Part shown: positions 9,261 to 17,880 of the stretch, in pieces | Position numbering within the stretch: the stretch's first letter is position 1 | Layout of the letters: each line of letters starts with the position of its first letter | Source of the DNA: Janthinobacterium sp. | GTDB lineage: Bacteria; Pseudomonadota; Gammaproteobacteria; Burkholderiales; Burkholderiaceae_D | Length of the DNA: 64,000 nt | Assembly (NCBI RefSeq): GCF_009923995.1 | Contig: NZ_RFSK01000020.1 | Location: forward strand, 27,899-91,898 | Direction: 5' to 3' | The notes under the pieces: model-generated | What the model saw: the letters and a program-made list of their open reading frames with translations, nothing else | Told to the model about the DNA's origin: nothing | Databases searched by the model: none | Program-made: the position numbers and the translations under genes

Positions 9261-11203
9261 GCTGCACGCTCCAGGCGGTTGCGCGTGCGCTGCCACAGCA
9301 CGATGAGCTGCTCGAAGTTGGCACGCACGGCGGCGATCAGGCCCGCGTCGTCGAGTTCGCCCGCCAGCCAGCGGCGGCTCGGCTCCTGGAAGATGGTGCG
9401 CCCCACCATGAAGCCCCGGCAGGTGGTGCTGGCGCTGGCCTGCTCGAAGCTGGCAGCCAGCGCATCGATGGGGGCGTTCAAGCCGAGTAATACGACGCCA
9501 CGGCAATACGGATCGCGTTCGTGCACGAGCGCATCGATGGCTTGCCATTGCTTGGCCGACATGCTTTCCAGCTTCCACCATTCCGGGTAGATGCCCAGGT
9601 TGTACAGGCGCTTGACGGCGCGCAAGACGGTGTCGTCATGCTGTGGCAGTGCGTCGGACGGAATCACTTCCAGCAGCAGTTCGTGGCCGCTCACTTGCGC
9701 CGCGTCATACAGGGCCTTGATCTGCGCTTCCTGTTCCAGCCGGTTTTCCACGGCGTCGTCCGGATGCAGCTGCACCAGGCACTTGATCACGTGCTCCTTC
9801 GGCCAGCTGAGCAGGTGCGAGCCGATGGAGCGGCCCCAGTCGAACTGCAGCGGGTTCGATCCCGGCAGTTCCACGGGACGGCCTATCCACCAGCCCCGCC
9901 CCGTCGCATCGTTGAGGGCATCGACGCCGTAGCGGCCATCGATCAGCACGCCCGTCTTGCCGGCCAGCTGCAAGGCCGTTTCCGTCTGCGCCACGGCTTG
10001 CACCATCAGCTGCTTCAAGGCGGCGATGCGCGCTTCGGGCGCGCCCGTCTGTTGCGCCAGCTCAAAGAATTGCGTGCGGTGATCGAAGGCAAACACGCAC
10101 AGCTCGTCCCACTCCTTGCGCGCCACCGTCGTGCGGTGCAGGCGGGACAGGGTGGCATCCTGGTCCGGCTGCGTGAGCCTGGCCGCATTCGCCAGGAAAT
10201 AGTCGAGTTCGACGGGCGACGGCATGGCCGGCGCGCAGCCGTGGCGCGACACGACGAGGGCGCCGCAGGCATTCGCGTAGCGGCAGCAAGCCTCATAGCC
10301 TTCGCCGCGCAGCCAGCCTTTCAGGAATCCGGAAATAAAGGCGTCGCCCGCGCCCAATACGTTCAGCACCTCCACGCGCACGCCACGGTAGTTATACGCG
10401 TCGTCCAGGCTGTGCGGTACCACGCTGTCGATGACGGCGCTGCCCAGCGGTCCGCGCTTGACGACGAGCGTGGCCAGGGTGGCGGCCCGCACGGCGCGCA
10501 AGCTGGCCATGATGTCGGCGCCGCCGCCGGCGATCATGAATTCCTCTTCCGTGCCCACGACCAGGTCGAATTGCGGCAGGATGCCTTGCAGATGGCTGGT
10601 CACGCCGTCGTTCGAGACGAAGCGCGTTTCGCCATCCGCCTTGCCCGACAAGCCCCACAGCACGGGCCGGTAATCGATGTCGAGCACGGTGCGCACATTA
10701 TTGGCGCGCGCCAGTTTCAGGGCTTGCGTGCTGACGGCATGCATGGCGCTGGTCGAGAAATGCGTGCCGGTGATCAACAGCGCCTTGCTCGACGCGATGA
10801 AGGCCGCCTCCACCGACTCGGGGGCGATGGCCATGTCGGCGCAGTTTTCCCGGTAAAAAATCAGCGGGAAGGTGTTTTTATCCTTGATGCCCAGCATTAC
10901 CAGGGCCGTCAGGCGTTCCTTGTCGATGCCCACATGGCTGACGTCGCAGCCTTCCTTCGACAAGGTGTCTGTGAGGAAACGGCCCATGTGGTCGTCGCCC
11001 ACTGTCGACAGCATGGCGGACTTCAAGCCCAGGCGGGCCGTGCCGAAGGCGATGTTCGCCGACGAGCCGCCCAGGTACTTGGCGAAACTCGTCGCGTCTT
11101 CCAGCGGGCTGCCGATCTGCTGCGCGTACAGGTCCACGGCCAGGCGGCCCAGGCAGATCACGTCCAGCGCGCGGCCCTGGGCAAATTGTGTCGGGTTATT
11201 CAT
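9257..11203 (-). CDS. iolC: Fused 5-dehydro-2-deoxygluconokinase / DUF2090 aldolase-like protein
   Basis: 648 residues, about twice the length of a plain IolC. Residues 12 to about 335 form a PfkB kinase: YLGGSSANIAFG near 43-54 and the catalytic GAGD motif at 284-287. IolC phosphorylates 2-deoxy-5-keto-gluconate. From about residue 345 (WDELCVFAFDHRTQFFEL) to the end lies a DUF2090 domain, found fused to IolC in many proteobacteria and thought to act as the following 2-deoxy-5-keto-6-phosphogluconate aldolase. This fits the absence of a separate iolJ gene here. It is separated from iatA by 8 bp and overlaps iolD by 4 bp. Confidence 0.93.
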   Translation of the reverse strand: MNNPTQFAQGRALDVICLGRLAVDLYAQQIGSPLEDATSFAKYLGGSSANIAFGTARLGLKSAMLSTVGDDHMGRFLTDTLSKEGCDVSHVGIDKERLTALVMLGIKDKNTFPLIFYRENCADMAIAPESVEAAFIASSKALLITGTHFSTSAMHAVSTQALKLARANNVRTVLDIDYRPVLWGLSGKADGETRFVSNDGVTSHLQGILPQFDLVVGTEEEFMIAGGGADIMASLRAVRAATLATLVVKRGPLGSAVIDSVVPHSLDDAYNYRGVRVEVLNVLGAGDAFISGFLKGWLRGEGYEACCRYANACGALVVSRHGCAPAMPSPVELDYFLANAARLTQPDQDATLSRLHRTTVARKEWDELCVFAFDHRTQFFELAQQTGAPEARIAALKQLMVQAVAQTETALQLAGKTGVLIDGRYGVDALNDATGRGWWIGRPVELPGSNPLQFDWGRSIGSHLLSWPKEHVIKCLVQLHPDDAVENRLEQEAQIKALYDAAQVSGHELLLEVIPSDALPQHDDTVLRAVKRLYNLGIYPEWWKLESMSAKQWQAIDALVHERDPYCRGVVLLGLNAPIDALAASFEQASASTTCRGFMVGRTIFQEPSRRWLAGELDDAGLIAAVRANFEQLIVLWQRTRNRLERAA

Positions 11204-11211
11204 GGTTATCC

Positions 11212-11997
11212 TTAAATCGTGACACCGTCGAGTTCAGCCATCAGCGTTTGCATTTCCGCACCGCCCGCCATCATGTCCAGCAAGGCGTCCTTGCTCACCG
11301 TATCCTTGGTGAAAGTGCCCAGCGACTTGCCCCGGTTCAATAACGTGAACGAGTCGCCCACCGGATACGCATGGTGCACATTATGCGTAATGAAGATGAC
11401 GGAAATGCCCCGTTCGCGCGCCTTGTAGATCAGTTTCAGCACATTGAACGACTGTTTCACCCCCAGGGCCGCCGTCGGCTCGTCGAGGATCAGCACGCGG
11501 GCGCCGAAGTGGATGGCGCGGGCAATGGCCAGGCACTGCTTTTCGCCGCCGGACATGGTGCCGATGGCCTGGTGCGGGTCGCGCACCATGATGCCCATCT
11601 CGGCCAGCTTGGCGCGCGCCGTTTCGGCCGCGTAGTCGATGTCCATCACGGGCACGAGGCCCAGCAGTTTTTTCATCGGTTCCCGGCCCATGAAGAAATT
11701 GCGCGCCACGGACAAGAGCGGCACCAGCGCCAGGTCCTGGTAGACGGTGGCCACGCCCATGTCCAGCGCTTCGCTGGGCGAATTGAAGACGACGGGCCGG
11801 CCATCGACCAGGTATTGACCGTCGGTCGGCTTGTGCACGCCGGCCAGGGTCTTGATCAGGGTGGACTTGCCGGCGCCGTTATCGCCCAGCAGGCAGTGCA
11901 CTTCCCCCTCCTTGAGCCGCATGGTGATGTTCTGCAGCGCCAGCACGGAGCCGAAACGCTTGCTGACATTCTCCAGGGCAAGAATATGCTCGCTCAT
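11212..11997 (-). CDS. iatA: Inositol ABC importer, ATP-binding subunit (single nucleotide-binding domain)
   Basis: 261 residues. This is the ATPase of the inositol importer encoded with the next two genes. Walker [10 protein letters not shown] (38-46), signature MSGGEKQ (148-154), Walker B and LDEPTAALG (171-179) are all present. Sugar importers of the CUT2/RbsA type normally use a 500-residue ATPase with two nucleotide-binding domains; this one has only one domain and must act as a homodimer. It sits 3 bp after the permease and 8 bp before iolC. The substrate is inferred from the operon. Confidence 0.88.
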   Translation of the reverse strand: MSEHILALENVSKRFGSVLALQNITMRLKEGEVHCLLGDNGAGKSTLIKTLAGVHKPTDGQYLVDGRPVVFNSPSEALDMGVATVYQDLALVPLLSVARNFFMGREPMKKLLGLVPVMDIDYAAETARAKLAEMGIMVRDPHQAIGTMSGGEKQCLAIARAIHFGARVLILDEPTAALGVKQSFNVLKLIYKARERGISVIFITHNVHHAYPVGDSFTLLNRGKSLGTFTKDTVSKDALLDMMAGGAEMQTLMAELDGVTI

Positions 11998-12000
11998 GAT

Positions 12001-13170
12001 TTACCTCGCTTCCGTGACGCGTGAACGTACAAAGTTGTTGAACAGCACCGCAATCAGCAGCATGACGCCGAGGAAGACGCGGAACCAGTCCGAATTGATA
12101 TTCGTATAAGTGATGCCGATCTGCACGACGCCAAAGATCAGCGCGCCGAAACAGGCGCCGACGACGGAGCCGTAGCCGCCCGTCAGCAAGGCGCCGCCGA
12201 TGACGGCCGCGATGATGGCTTCGAATTCCTTCTGCATGCCACGGTCGGCGGCGGCCGACCCCACATCGCATACTTGCAGGGTGGCAAACAGGCAGGCACA
12301 GAAGGCCGTGAAGACGAACAGGGAAATCTTCACCTTGCGCACCGGCACGCCCACATTCTTGGCCGCGTTGGCATCGCCGCCCACGGCGAACATCCAGTTG
12401 CCGAAGCGGGTACGCGACAGGACAAAGGCGGCGCCGGCGGCCAGCACCAGCCACCAGACGATGACTTTGGGAATGCCCTTCACGAGCGGCGAGCCATCGT
12501 CGAGAACGGCGATCCAGCCATGCGCACCCATCCAGTGGAACAAGCCCGAGGCCACGTTGCCGTGGAACAGCAGGCTGGCCAGCCAGTCCTGCGCCGCCAG
12601 GTCGCCCACGCCGCTGACGATGGTGCGGTTGGCAAACATGATCGACAGGGCCAGGGTCAGGCCCCGCAGGATGAAGAGGAAGGCCAGGGTAACGATGAAC
12701 GAAGGCAAGCGCGTCTTGATGACGATGTAGCCGTTGAGCCAGCCCAGCGCCATGGAACCGGCGAAGGCGAACACGATGGCCGCCCACAATGGCCAGTGGA
12801 AATAGATGGTGGGGATGGCGATCATCATGCCGGCAAAGCCGATCATGGAGCCGATCGACAGGTCGAATTCACCGGCGATCATCAGCAGGCAGGCGCCGAT
12901 GGCGATGATGCCCAGGTAGGACGCCACCTGCATCCAGTTGACGACGCCATCGAGGTTGAACATGCCGGAATCGCCGGCCGTGATGACGAAAAAGGCAAAC
13001 ACGAGCACGGCGCCGGAAATGGAGGCGAACTCGGGGCGGCCGAAAAACCGTTTGACCCAGCTGGTCGCACCCACGCGCTCGTCGGCGGTGGCGGCTGTCT
13101 TGCCGGGGGCGCCCGAAGGCGGAGGAGGATTCATGCCGGGGCTAGCCAGGCTGGATTTGAGCGCGGTCAT
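12001..13170 (-). CDS. iatP: Inositol ABC importer, permease subunit
   Basis: 389 residues. The CUT2/RbsC permease pattern is clear, with about ten hydrophobic segments and the GGYGSVVGACFGALIFGVVQIG region near the C-terminus. A soluble N-terminal extension of about 50 residues, rich in Pro, Gly and Ala, precedes the first membrane segment. The ATG at 13170 has AAGGA 6 bases upstream; an upstream TTG would place the ribosome binding site inside the coding sequence and is rejected. The gene lies between the binding-protein gene (150 bp away, with a stem-loop in the gap) and the ATPase (3 bp). Confidence 0.9.
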   Translation of the reverse strand: MTALKSSLASPGMNPPPPSGAPGKTAATADERVGATSWVKRFFGRPEFASISGAVLVFAFFVITAGDSGMFNLDGVVNWMQVASYLGIIAIGACLLMIAGEFDLSIGSMIGFAGMMIAIPTIYFHWPLWAAIVFAFAGSMALGWLNGYIVIKTRLPSFIVTLAFLFILRGLTLALSIMFANRTIVSGVGDLAAQDWLASLLFHGNVASGLFHWMGAHGWIAVLDDGSPLVKGIPKVIVWWLVLAAGAAFVLSRTRFGNWMFAVGGDANAAKNVGVPVRKVKISLFVFTAFCACLFATLQVCDVGSAAADRGMQKEFEAIIAAVIGGALLTGGYGSVVGACFGALIFGVVQIGITYTNINSDWFRVFLGVMLLIAVLFNNFVRSRVTEAR

Positions 13171-13265
13171 ACGAAGTCCTTTCAATACTACCTATCACTA
13201 TACTGAGTACCAATTCCAATTACTTTCCTGCCAGCATCGCTGATGCCAGGCGTAGCGGGTCCCTG

Positions 13266-13292
13266 CGCCGCCCGCCGGAAGGCGGTGCGGCG
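13266..13292 (-). other. Stem-loop between inositol binding-protein and permease genes
   Basis: An 11-bp GC stem with one bulged base (13286) closes a GGAA loop (TTCC on the transcript). It lies downstream of iatB and upstream of iatP with no T-run behind it on the minus strand. Such hairpins after binding-protein genes commonly protect the upstream mRNA from 3' decay or partly stop transcription, which gives more binding protein than membrane subunits. The function here is inferred from position. Confidence 0.6.
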
Positions 13293-13320
13293 TCGGTTCA
13301 AGCTCTGGCAACGGGGTGTA

Positions 13321-14370
13321 TCAGCGGTATTGGCCGGCGTACTTTTCGACCTTGGCGATATTGTCCTTGGTCACAAAACCAGGACCGGAACTGATGTGGC
13401 GCGGGCCATAGATGGGCGTCAGGCCGTATTCCGCCAGGCGTGCCTGGTATTTCGGGTTGGCGATCAGGATAGCTTTCACCTTGGCAAGATCCGTCGTCTT
13501 CTGCTGCTTCATGATGGCCATCACGGCGACGGGGATGTAGCCTTGCAGGTAGGGCTGCTGGTCGATGGCGAACTGGATGCTGCCATCCTTGATGCCCTTG
13601 GTGATTTCTTCCGACAGGTCGAAGGTGGCAAAGTACATCTTGCCCTTCAAGCCCATTTTCTCGACGGCGCGCATGGCCGGCGGCGCCGAGTCCGGTCCCA
13701 GGGCCAGCACGGCCTGGGTCTTCGGATTGCTGCGCAGATAGGCGCTGACCTTGCTTTCGATCACGCCAGGGTCGACGCCATTCGTATCGAGCGTGGATGA
13801 CTTGAAGTCAACGCCCAGGGCATCGGCAAAGCCGCGGCAGCGTTCGAACGACGAGGCATTCATCGCATAGTGATTCACGCACACGAAGGACTTGATGCCC
13901 GCTTCCTTGGCCCGCTTGCCGGCGCCCAGGCCCGCGTCATATTCGGGCTGGCCCACGTGCATGATGGCTTTCAGTTGTTCGCTTTGCGCCAGGGTGCCTG
14001 AATTGATGGTGACGAGCATGATTTTCTTGGCCACCACCGTGCCCAGCGGTTTTTGCAGCACGCTGAAGTCGGCGATGTCGGCGATCAGGCCATCGTAGTT
14101 GCGGGCGGCCGATTGCTCGATCAGGCGCGCCATGTCGGCCAGGTCGCCGTTCGGCGGATTGCGGTAGTCGACGGACACGTTGAAATCCTCGCCGGCCTGC
14201 TTGATGGCGTTCTTGATGGTGTTCCACCAGGAATCGGAATCGGGCGCATGGCTGACGAGGACGAATTTCTCGCCCGCGGCATGGCTGGCGCCGGCGCCCA
14301 GACCCAGGCTCAGACCCAGGCTGGCGATGGCCAGACACTTCAACAAACCCTTGCTTTTATTGCTGTGCAT
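13321..14370 (-). CDS. iatB: Inositol ABC importer, periplasmic substrate-binding protein
   Basis: 349 residues with a signal peptide (MHSNKSKGLLKCLAIASLG, hydrophobic core, cleavage near SHAAG). The mature part is a periplasmic binding protein of the ribose/inositol type: KFVLVSHAPDSDSWWNTIKN, RNPPNGDLADMARLIEQSA, and VLALGPDSAPPAMRAVEKMG. It is the first gene of the eight-gene inositol operon and follows the promoter region shared with the divergent RpiR-type regulator. AGGAGAC lies just before the ATG. The inositol specificity comes from the genetic context. Confidence 0.9.
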   Translation of the reverse strand: MHSNKSKGLLKCLAIASLGLSLGLGAGASHAAGEKFVLVSHAPDSDSWWNTIKNAIKQAGEDFNVSVDYRNPPNGDLADMARLIEQSAARNYDGLIADIADFSVLQKPLGTVVAKKIMLVTINSGTLAQSEQLKAIMHVGQPEYDAGLGAGKRAKEAGIKSFVCVNHYAMNASSFERCRGFADALGVDFKSSTLDTNGVDPGVIESKVSAYLRSNPKTQAVLALGPDSAPPAMRAVEKMGLKGKMYFATFDLSEEITKGIKDGSIQFAIDQQPYLQGYIPVAVMAIMKQQKTTDLAKVKAILIANPKYQARLAEYGLTPIYGPRHISSGPGFVTKDNIAKVEKYAGQYR

Positions 14371-14517
14371 GAATGTCTCCTAGACGGATTAATTTTTATA
14401 GTTGCGCGCTTTTATGAAGGGTGTCACCGGACTGGCCTTGCGGCACACGAACCGATGCACTGCGCACAGCTTAGGCCACAAAAAAGACAAATGCAATAAA
14501 ATTTTCAAATTAAATTT

Positions 14518-14539
14518 AAATAGAAATTCGTTTCTATTT
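14518..14539. promoter_or_regulatory. Dyad operator in the inositol divergent promoter region
   Basis: A perfect inverted repeat with 9-bp arms, AAATAGAAA and TTTCTATTT, flanks the 4-base centre TTCG. Read as AGAA-N6-TTCT it resembles the GGAA-N6-TTCC half-sites described for IolR of rhizobia. It lies in the 249-bp gap between iatB and the RpiR-type gene and overlaps the -35 position of the promoter for the latter, which fits repression by the encoded regulator. The assignment is inferred. Confidence 0.65.
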
Positions 14540-14553
14540 TTCAGATTCCCTCC

Positions 14554-14559
14554 TATAAT
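14554..14559 (+). promoter_or_regulatory. Probable -10 element for the RpiR-type regulator gene
   Basis: A consensus TATAAT lies 60 bases upstream of the start codon. The hexamer 17 bases before it (TTTCTA, 14531-14536) is a poor -35 match and is part of the dyad operator. Confidence 0.5.
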
Positions 14560-14619
14560 TCTCGCCAGAAGCAGCCGCAAGAATGCAGCGGCCCAGCAAG
14601 CACACCGAGGAAAAACACC

Positions 14620-15486
14620 ATGGCAGCCACCGCCCCCATCGAACAACTGATGCAGCACATTGCCGCCGAGTACGACAACCTGTCACGCCAGTTGAAGGTC
14701 ATCGCCCAATACATCGAGAAGCACCGGGCCAGCCTGATGCTTGAACGCATCAGCGACATCGCGGCCGCCTGCGACGTGCAGCCGTCGGCCATCGTGCGCT
14801 TCGCGCAGCGCTTTGGCTACACGGGCTTTTCCGAAATGCAGGACGTGTTCCGCCAGGCTTACACGGACCAGGCCGGCGCCACGCCCGACTACCAGCAACG
14901 CATCCGCAAGCTCATTTCCACGCGCGACGCGGCCCTGAGCGCGGGCGACCTGACGCGCGAGTTCGTCGGCGCCAGCCGCGCCGGCCTGGACGACCTGGCT
15001 GCCGGCCTCGACGACGCGCAGCTGGAAGCGGCCGTCAACCTGCTGCTGAAAGCGGAGAATATCTATGTGATCGGCGTGCGCCGGTCCTTCCCGATCGCCT
15101 CCTACATCGCCTACGCGCTGGAACACACGGACAAGCGCGTGCACCTGATCAGCGGCCTGGGCGGCATGCACCGCGAACAGATGCGCAGCGTGCGCGAGCG
15201 CGATGTGGCGATCGCCATCAGTTTCTCGCCTTACGGCAAGGAAACCCAGCAGTGCATCAAGGCGGCGCAGGACAAGGGCGCCAAGGTCCTGGTGATAACC
15301 GACAGCAAGCTGGCCCCGCTCGCGCGGGCCGCCGACGCGCTGCTCACCGTCACCGAGGGCAGCGCCTTCGCCTTCCGCTCGCTGACCAGCACCATCTGCC
15401 TGTGCCAGGCGCTGTTCATCGCGCTGGCCTACAAACTTGAGCTCGACATCGAAGAAATCCACACCCCAGGAGAACATGATGATTGA
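14620..15486 (+). CDS. RpiR-family transcriptional regulator of inositol catabolism
   Basis: 288 residues. An N-terminal RpiR-type helix-turn-helix (ISDIAAACDVQPSAIVRFAQRFGYTGFSEMQ in parts, residues about 40-70) is followed by a SIS sugar-phosphate-binding domain (ENIYVIGVRRSFPIASYIAYALEH, VAIAISFSPYGKETQQCIKAA). Regulators of this family called IolR control inositol genes in rhizobia. The gene is divergent from the inositol operon, and its end overlaps the inositol dehydrogenase gene, so it is co-transcribed with that enzyme. The likely ligand is a phosphorylated inositol intermediate such as the IolC product; this is inference. Confidence 0.9.
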   Translation: MAATAPIEQLMQHIAAEYDNLSRQLKVIAQYIEKHRASLMLERISDIAAACDVQPSAIVRFAQRFGYTGFSEMQDVFRQAYTDQAGATPDYQQRIRKLISTRDAALSAGDLTREFVGASRAGLDDLAAGLDDAQLEAAVNLLLKAENIYVIGVRRSFPIASYIAYALEHTDKRVHLISGLGGMHREQMRSVRERDVAIAISFSPYGKETQQCIKAAQDKGAKVLVITDSKLAPLARAADALLTVTEGSAFAFRSLTSTICLCQALFIALAYKLELDIEEIHTPGEHDD

Positions 15487-16465
15487 AGTAGCGTTGTTCG
15501 GCGCCGGACGCATCGGCAAAATCCACGCGGCCAACCTGGCTGCCCAACCCGGCGTGCAGTTCAAGTACGTCGTCGACGTCAACCAGGAAGCGGCCGCCGC
15601 ACTGGCAGCCCGGCACGGCGGCAGCAGCGCCACGGTGGAAGCGGCGCTGGCCGACCCGGCCATCAAGGCCGTCGTCATCGCTTCCAGCACGGACACGCAC
15701 GCGGACCTGATCCTGCGCTCGGCCGCCGCCGGCAAGGCCATCTTTTGCGAAAAACCCGTCGATTTGACGATAGACCGGGCGCGCGCCTGCGCCGCCGCCG
15801 TCAAGGAAGCGAAGGTCTTGTGCATGCTGGGCTTCCAGCGCCGCTACGACCCCACGTTCAATGCCGTCAAGACACGCCTGGAAGCGGGCGAGATCGGCAC
15901 GCCCGAGTTGCTGGTCGTCACCAGCCGCGACCCGGGTCCGCCGCCCGTGAGCTACATCAAGGTTTCCGGCGGCATCTTCAAGGATATGCTGATCCACGAT
16001 TTCGACATCTTCCGCTGGATACTCGACGATGAAGCCGTCAGCGTGCACGCCACTGGCAGCTGCCTCGTCGACCCCGCCATCGGCGAGGCGGGCGACCTGG
16101 ACACGGCCGTCGTCACCATCCGCACGGCGCAGGGACGCTTGTGCCAGATCAACGCGTCGCGCCGCGCCGCCTACGGCTACGACCAGCGCTTCGAAGTGCT
16201 GGGCAGCAAGGGCATGCTGCAGGCGGGCAACCACAAGCCGACGGAAGTGACGGCCTATGGCACCGTCAACGTCAGCGTGGACAAGCCGGAAGACTTTTTC
16301 CTGGAACGCTACCGCCATGCCTACGCGCAGGAAATGGCCCACTTCTTTGACGCCCTCAGCCACGGCACGCCGCTGCGCACCACCGTCCACGATGGCTTGA
16401 AGGCACTGGAACTGGCCGAGGCGGCCACCCTGTCGTGGCGCGAACAGCGCGTGGTCACCTTATAA
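15476..16465 (+). CDS. iolG: Inositol 2-dehydrogenase
   Basis: 329 residues. IolG oxidises myo-inositol to 2-keto-myo-inositol with NAD, the first catabolic step. The N-terminal GAGRIG nucleotide-binding motif is at 9-14, and the catalytic set known from IolG is present as Lys93 (CEKP), Asp170 and His174 (KDMLIHDFD). Two tandem ATGs (15476, 15479) follow an AGGAG; the second has the better spacing, so the true start may be one codon later. It overlaps the regulator gene by 11 bp. A related dehydrogenase follows 28 bp downstream. Confidence 0.92.
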   Translation: MMIEVALFGAGRIGKIHAANLAAQPGVQFKYVVDVNQEAAAALAARHGGSSATVEAALADPAIKAVVIASSTDTHADLILRSAAAGKAIFCEKPVDLTIDRARACAAAVKEAKVLCMLGFQRRYDPTFNAVKTRLEAGEIGTPELLVVTSRDPGPPPVSYIKVSGGIFKDMLIHDFDIFRWILDDEAVSVHATGSCLVDPAIGEAGDLDTAVVTIRTAQGRLCQINASRRAAYGYDQRFEVLGSKGMLQAGNHKPTEVTAYGTVNVSVDKPEDFFLERYRHAYAQEMAHFFDALSHGTPLRTTVHDGLKALELAEAATLSWREQRVVTL

Positions 16466-16493
16466 CCCAACAATAAAAATATCTGGAGACAGC

Positions 16494-17516
16494 ATGTCAT
16501 CCCCAACATTAAAAGTCGGCATCGTCGGCCTGGGCCGGCTGGGCCAGCGCCATGCCATCAACCTGGCGCAGCGCGTGCCGAATGCGCAAGTCGTGGCCGC
16601 CTGCAGTCCCGTGCCGGCGGAACTGGACTGGGCCGCCAGCACGCTCGGCATCACCACCGGCTATGCGGACTATGACGCCCTGCTGGCCCACCCGGGCCTG
16701 GACGCCGTCTTCCTCGTCACGCCCACCTCGCTGCATGCGGAGCAGATCATCGCCGCCTTACGCGCCGGCAAGCACGTGTTTTGCGAAAAACCGCTGTCGC
16801 TGGACCTGGCCGACTGCCTGAAAGTGGAAGCGGAAGCGGCGCGCCACCCGCAACTGACCATCATGATCGGCTTCGTGCGGCGTTTCGACGCCAGCTACCA
16901 TGACGCGCAGCAAAAGATCGCCCAAAACCTGATCGGCAAGCCCTACCTCGTGCGTTCGCAAACCTGCGACCAGAACGACCCCAGCGGCGCTTTCATGCGC
17001 TTCGCTCCCACCAGCGGCGGCATCTTCCTCGACTGCAGCGTGCACGACATCGACCTGGCGCGCTGGCTGCTGGGCAATCCCGTGCCCAGGCGCGTGTATG
17101 CGAGCGGCACCAACGCCATCCACACGGGCTTGCAGGCATTCGGTGACGTCGACAATGGCCTGGCAACGGTGGAGTTTTCCGATGGCAGCATGGCCAGCTT
17201 CATGGCGTCGCGCACCATGGCGCACGGCCATGAAACCTTGACGGAAGTGTTCGGCACGGGCGGGCGCCTCGCCGTGGGCAGCAATCCGCGCCTGAACCGG
17301 GTGGAAATTTCGGATGCGCATGGCGTGCGCAACGAGTGCACGCCCGACTTCTACGCCCGCTTCGCCGACGCCTTTCTGATCGAGGCGCAGGAGTTCACGG
17401 ATGCGGCGCTGGGCCGGCGCACCCTGTCGCTGACCTTGCACGACGCGACGGAAGCGACGCGCATCGGCCTGGCCATGACGCAGGCGATGCGCGAAGCGCG
17501 GCCCGTGGAGTTTTAA
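16494..17516 (+). CDS. Second Gfo/Idh/MocA-family dehydrogenase, inositol-type
   Basis: 340 residues. The Rossmann motif GLGRLGQRH is at 12-20, and the family catalytic residues are Lys99 (CEKP), Asp180 and His184 (LDCSVHDID). It is clearly paralogous to the preceding IolG but diverged. In other bacteria extra IolG-like enzymes act on scyllo-inositol, D-chiro-inositol or their keto forms, so it probably widens the range of inositol isomers that can be used. It is the last gene of the regulator-iolG transcript, and a convergent antitoxin gene ends 13 bp downstream. Confidence 0.85.
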   Translation: MSSPTLKVGIVGLGRLGQRHAINLAQRVPNAQVVAACSPVPAELDWAASTLGITTGYADYDALLAHPGLDAVFLVTPTSLHAEQIIAALRAGKHVFCEKPLSLDLADCLKVEAEAARHPQLTIMIGFVRRFDASYHDAQQKIAQNLIGKPYLVRSQTCDQNDPSGAFMRFAPTSGGIFLDCSVHDIDLARWLLGNPVPRRVYASGTNAIHTGLQAFGDVDNGLATVEFSDGSMASFMASRTMAHGHETLTEVFGTGGRLAVGSNPRLNRVEISDAHGVRNECTPDFYARFADAFLIEAQEFTDAALGRRTLSLTLHDATEATRIGLAMTQAMREARPVEF

Positions 17517-17529
17517 ACCGCCAGGGGAC

Positions 17530-17880
17530 TCAGGCGGCCGGCGCAGGAAACGGCTGTTTGGGTTCCACGGCCAGGCGCAAGCCCATGGCATCGAGGATGG
17601 CCGTCAAGGTGGCGAGCGATGGATTGCCATCCGGAGACAGGGTACGGTATAGCTGGGTGGCATTGAGCCTGGCCGCCTGCGCCACGGCGGGCACGCCGCC
17701 AAAGGCGCGCGTCAGCTGGCGCAGCACGGCCAGCAGTTCGCCATGCTCGCCATCGGCGAGGATATGGTTGATCAGTTCCAGGGCGAAGGCGGGGTCGTCG
17801 CGGTACAGTTCAGCCATCGCGTCGTCATGCGAACGGTCTCTTGGTGGTTTACGGATGTCCTCGCTCATGTTCTCTCTCAT
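17530..17880 (-). CDS. Antitoxin with helix-turn-helix domain (HigA-like addiction module antidote)
   Basis: 116 residues. The C-terminal half carries a Cro/XRE-type helix-turn-helix (FGGVPAVAQAARLNATQLYRTLS, followed by GNPSLATLTAILDAMGLRLAV), the form seen in addiction-module antidote proteins partnered with RelE/HigB toxins. The ATG at 17880 has AGGAGAGGGG upstream; a second ATG four codons later is possible. It overlaps the toxin gene by 32 bp and is translated after it, the toxin-first order typical of HigBA. It should bind both the toxin and its own promoter. Confidence 0.85.
   Translation of the reverse strand: MRENMSEDIRKPPRDRSHDDAMAELYRDDPAFALELINHILADGEHGELLAVLRQLTRAFGGVPAVAQAARLNATQLYRTLSPDGNPSLATLTAILDAMGLRLAVEPKQPFPAPAA

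Noticed and set aside
7413..9590. A 725-codon plus-strand open frame opposite iolD
   Set aside because: It is the antisense of a fully conserved ThDP enzyme. The product is rich in Arg, Gln, His and Gly with no domain, as expected from high-GC antisense frames.
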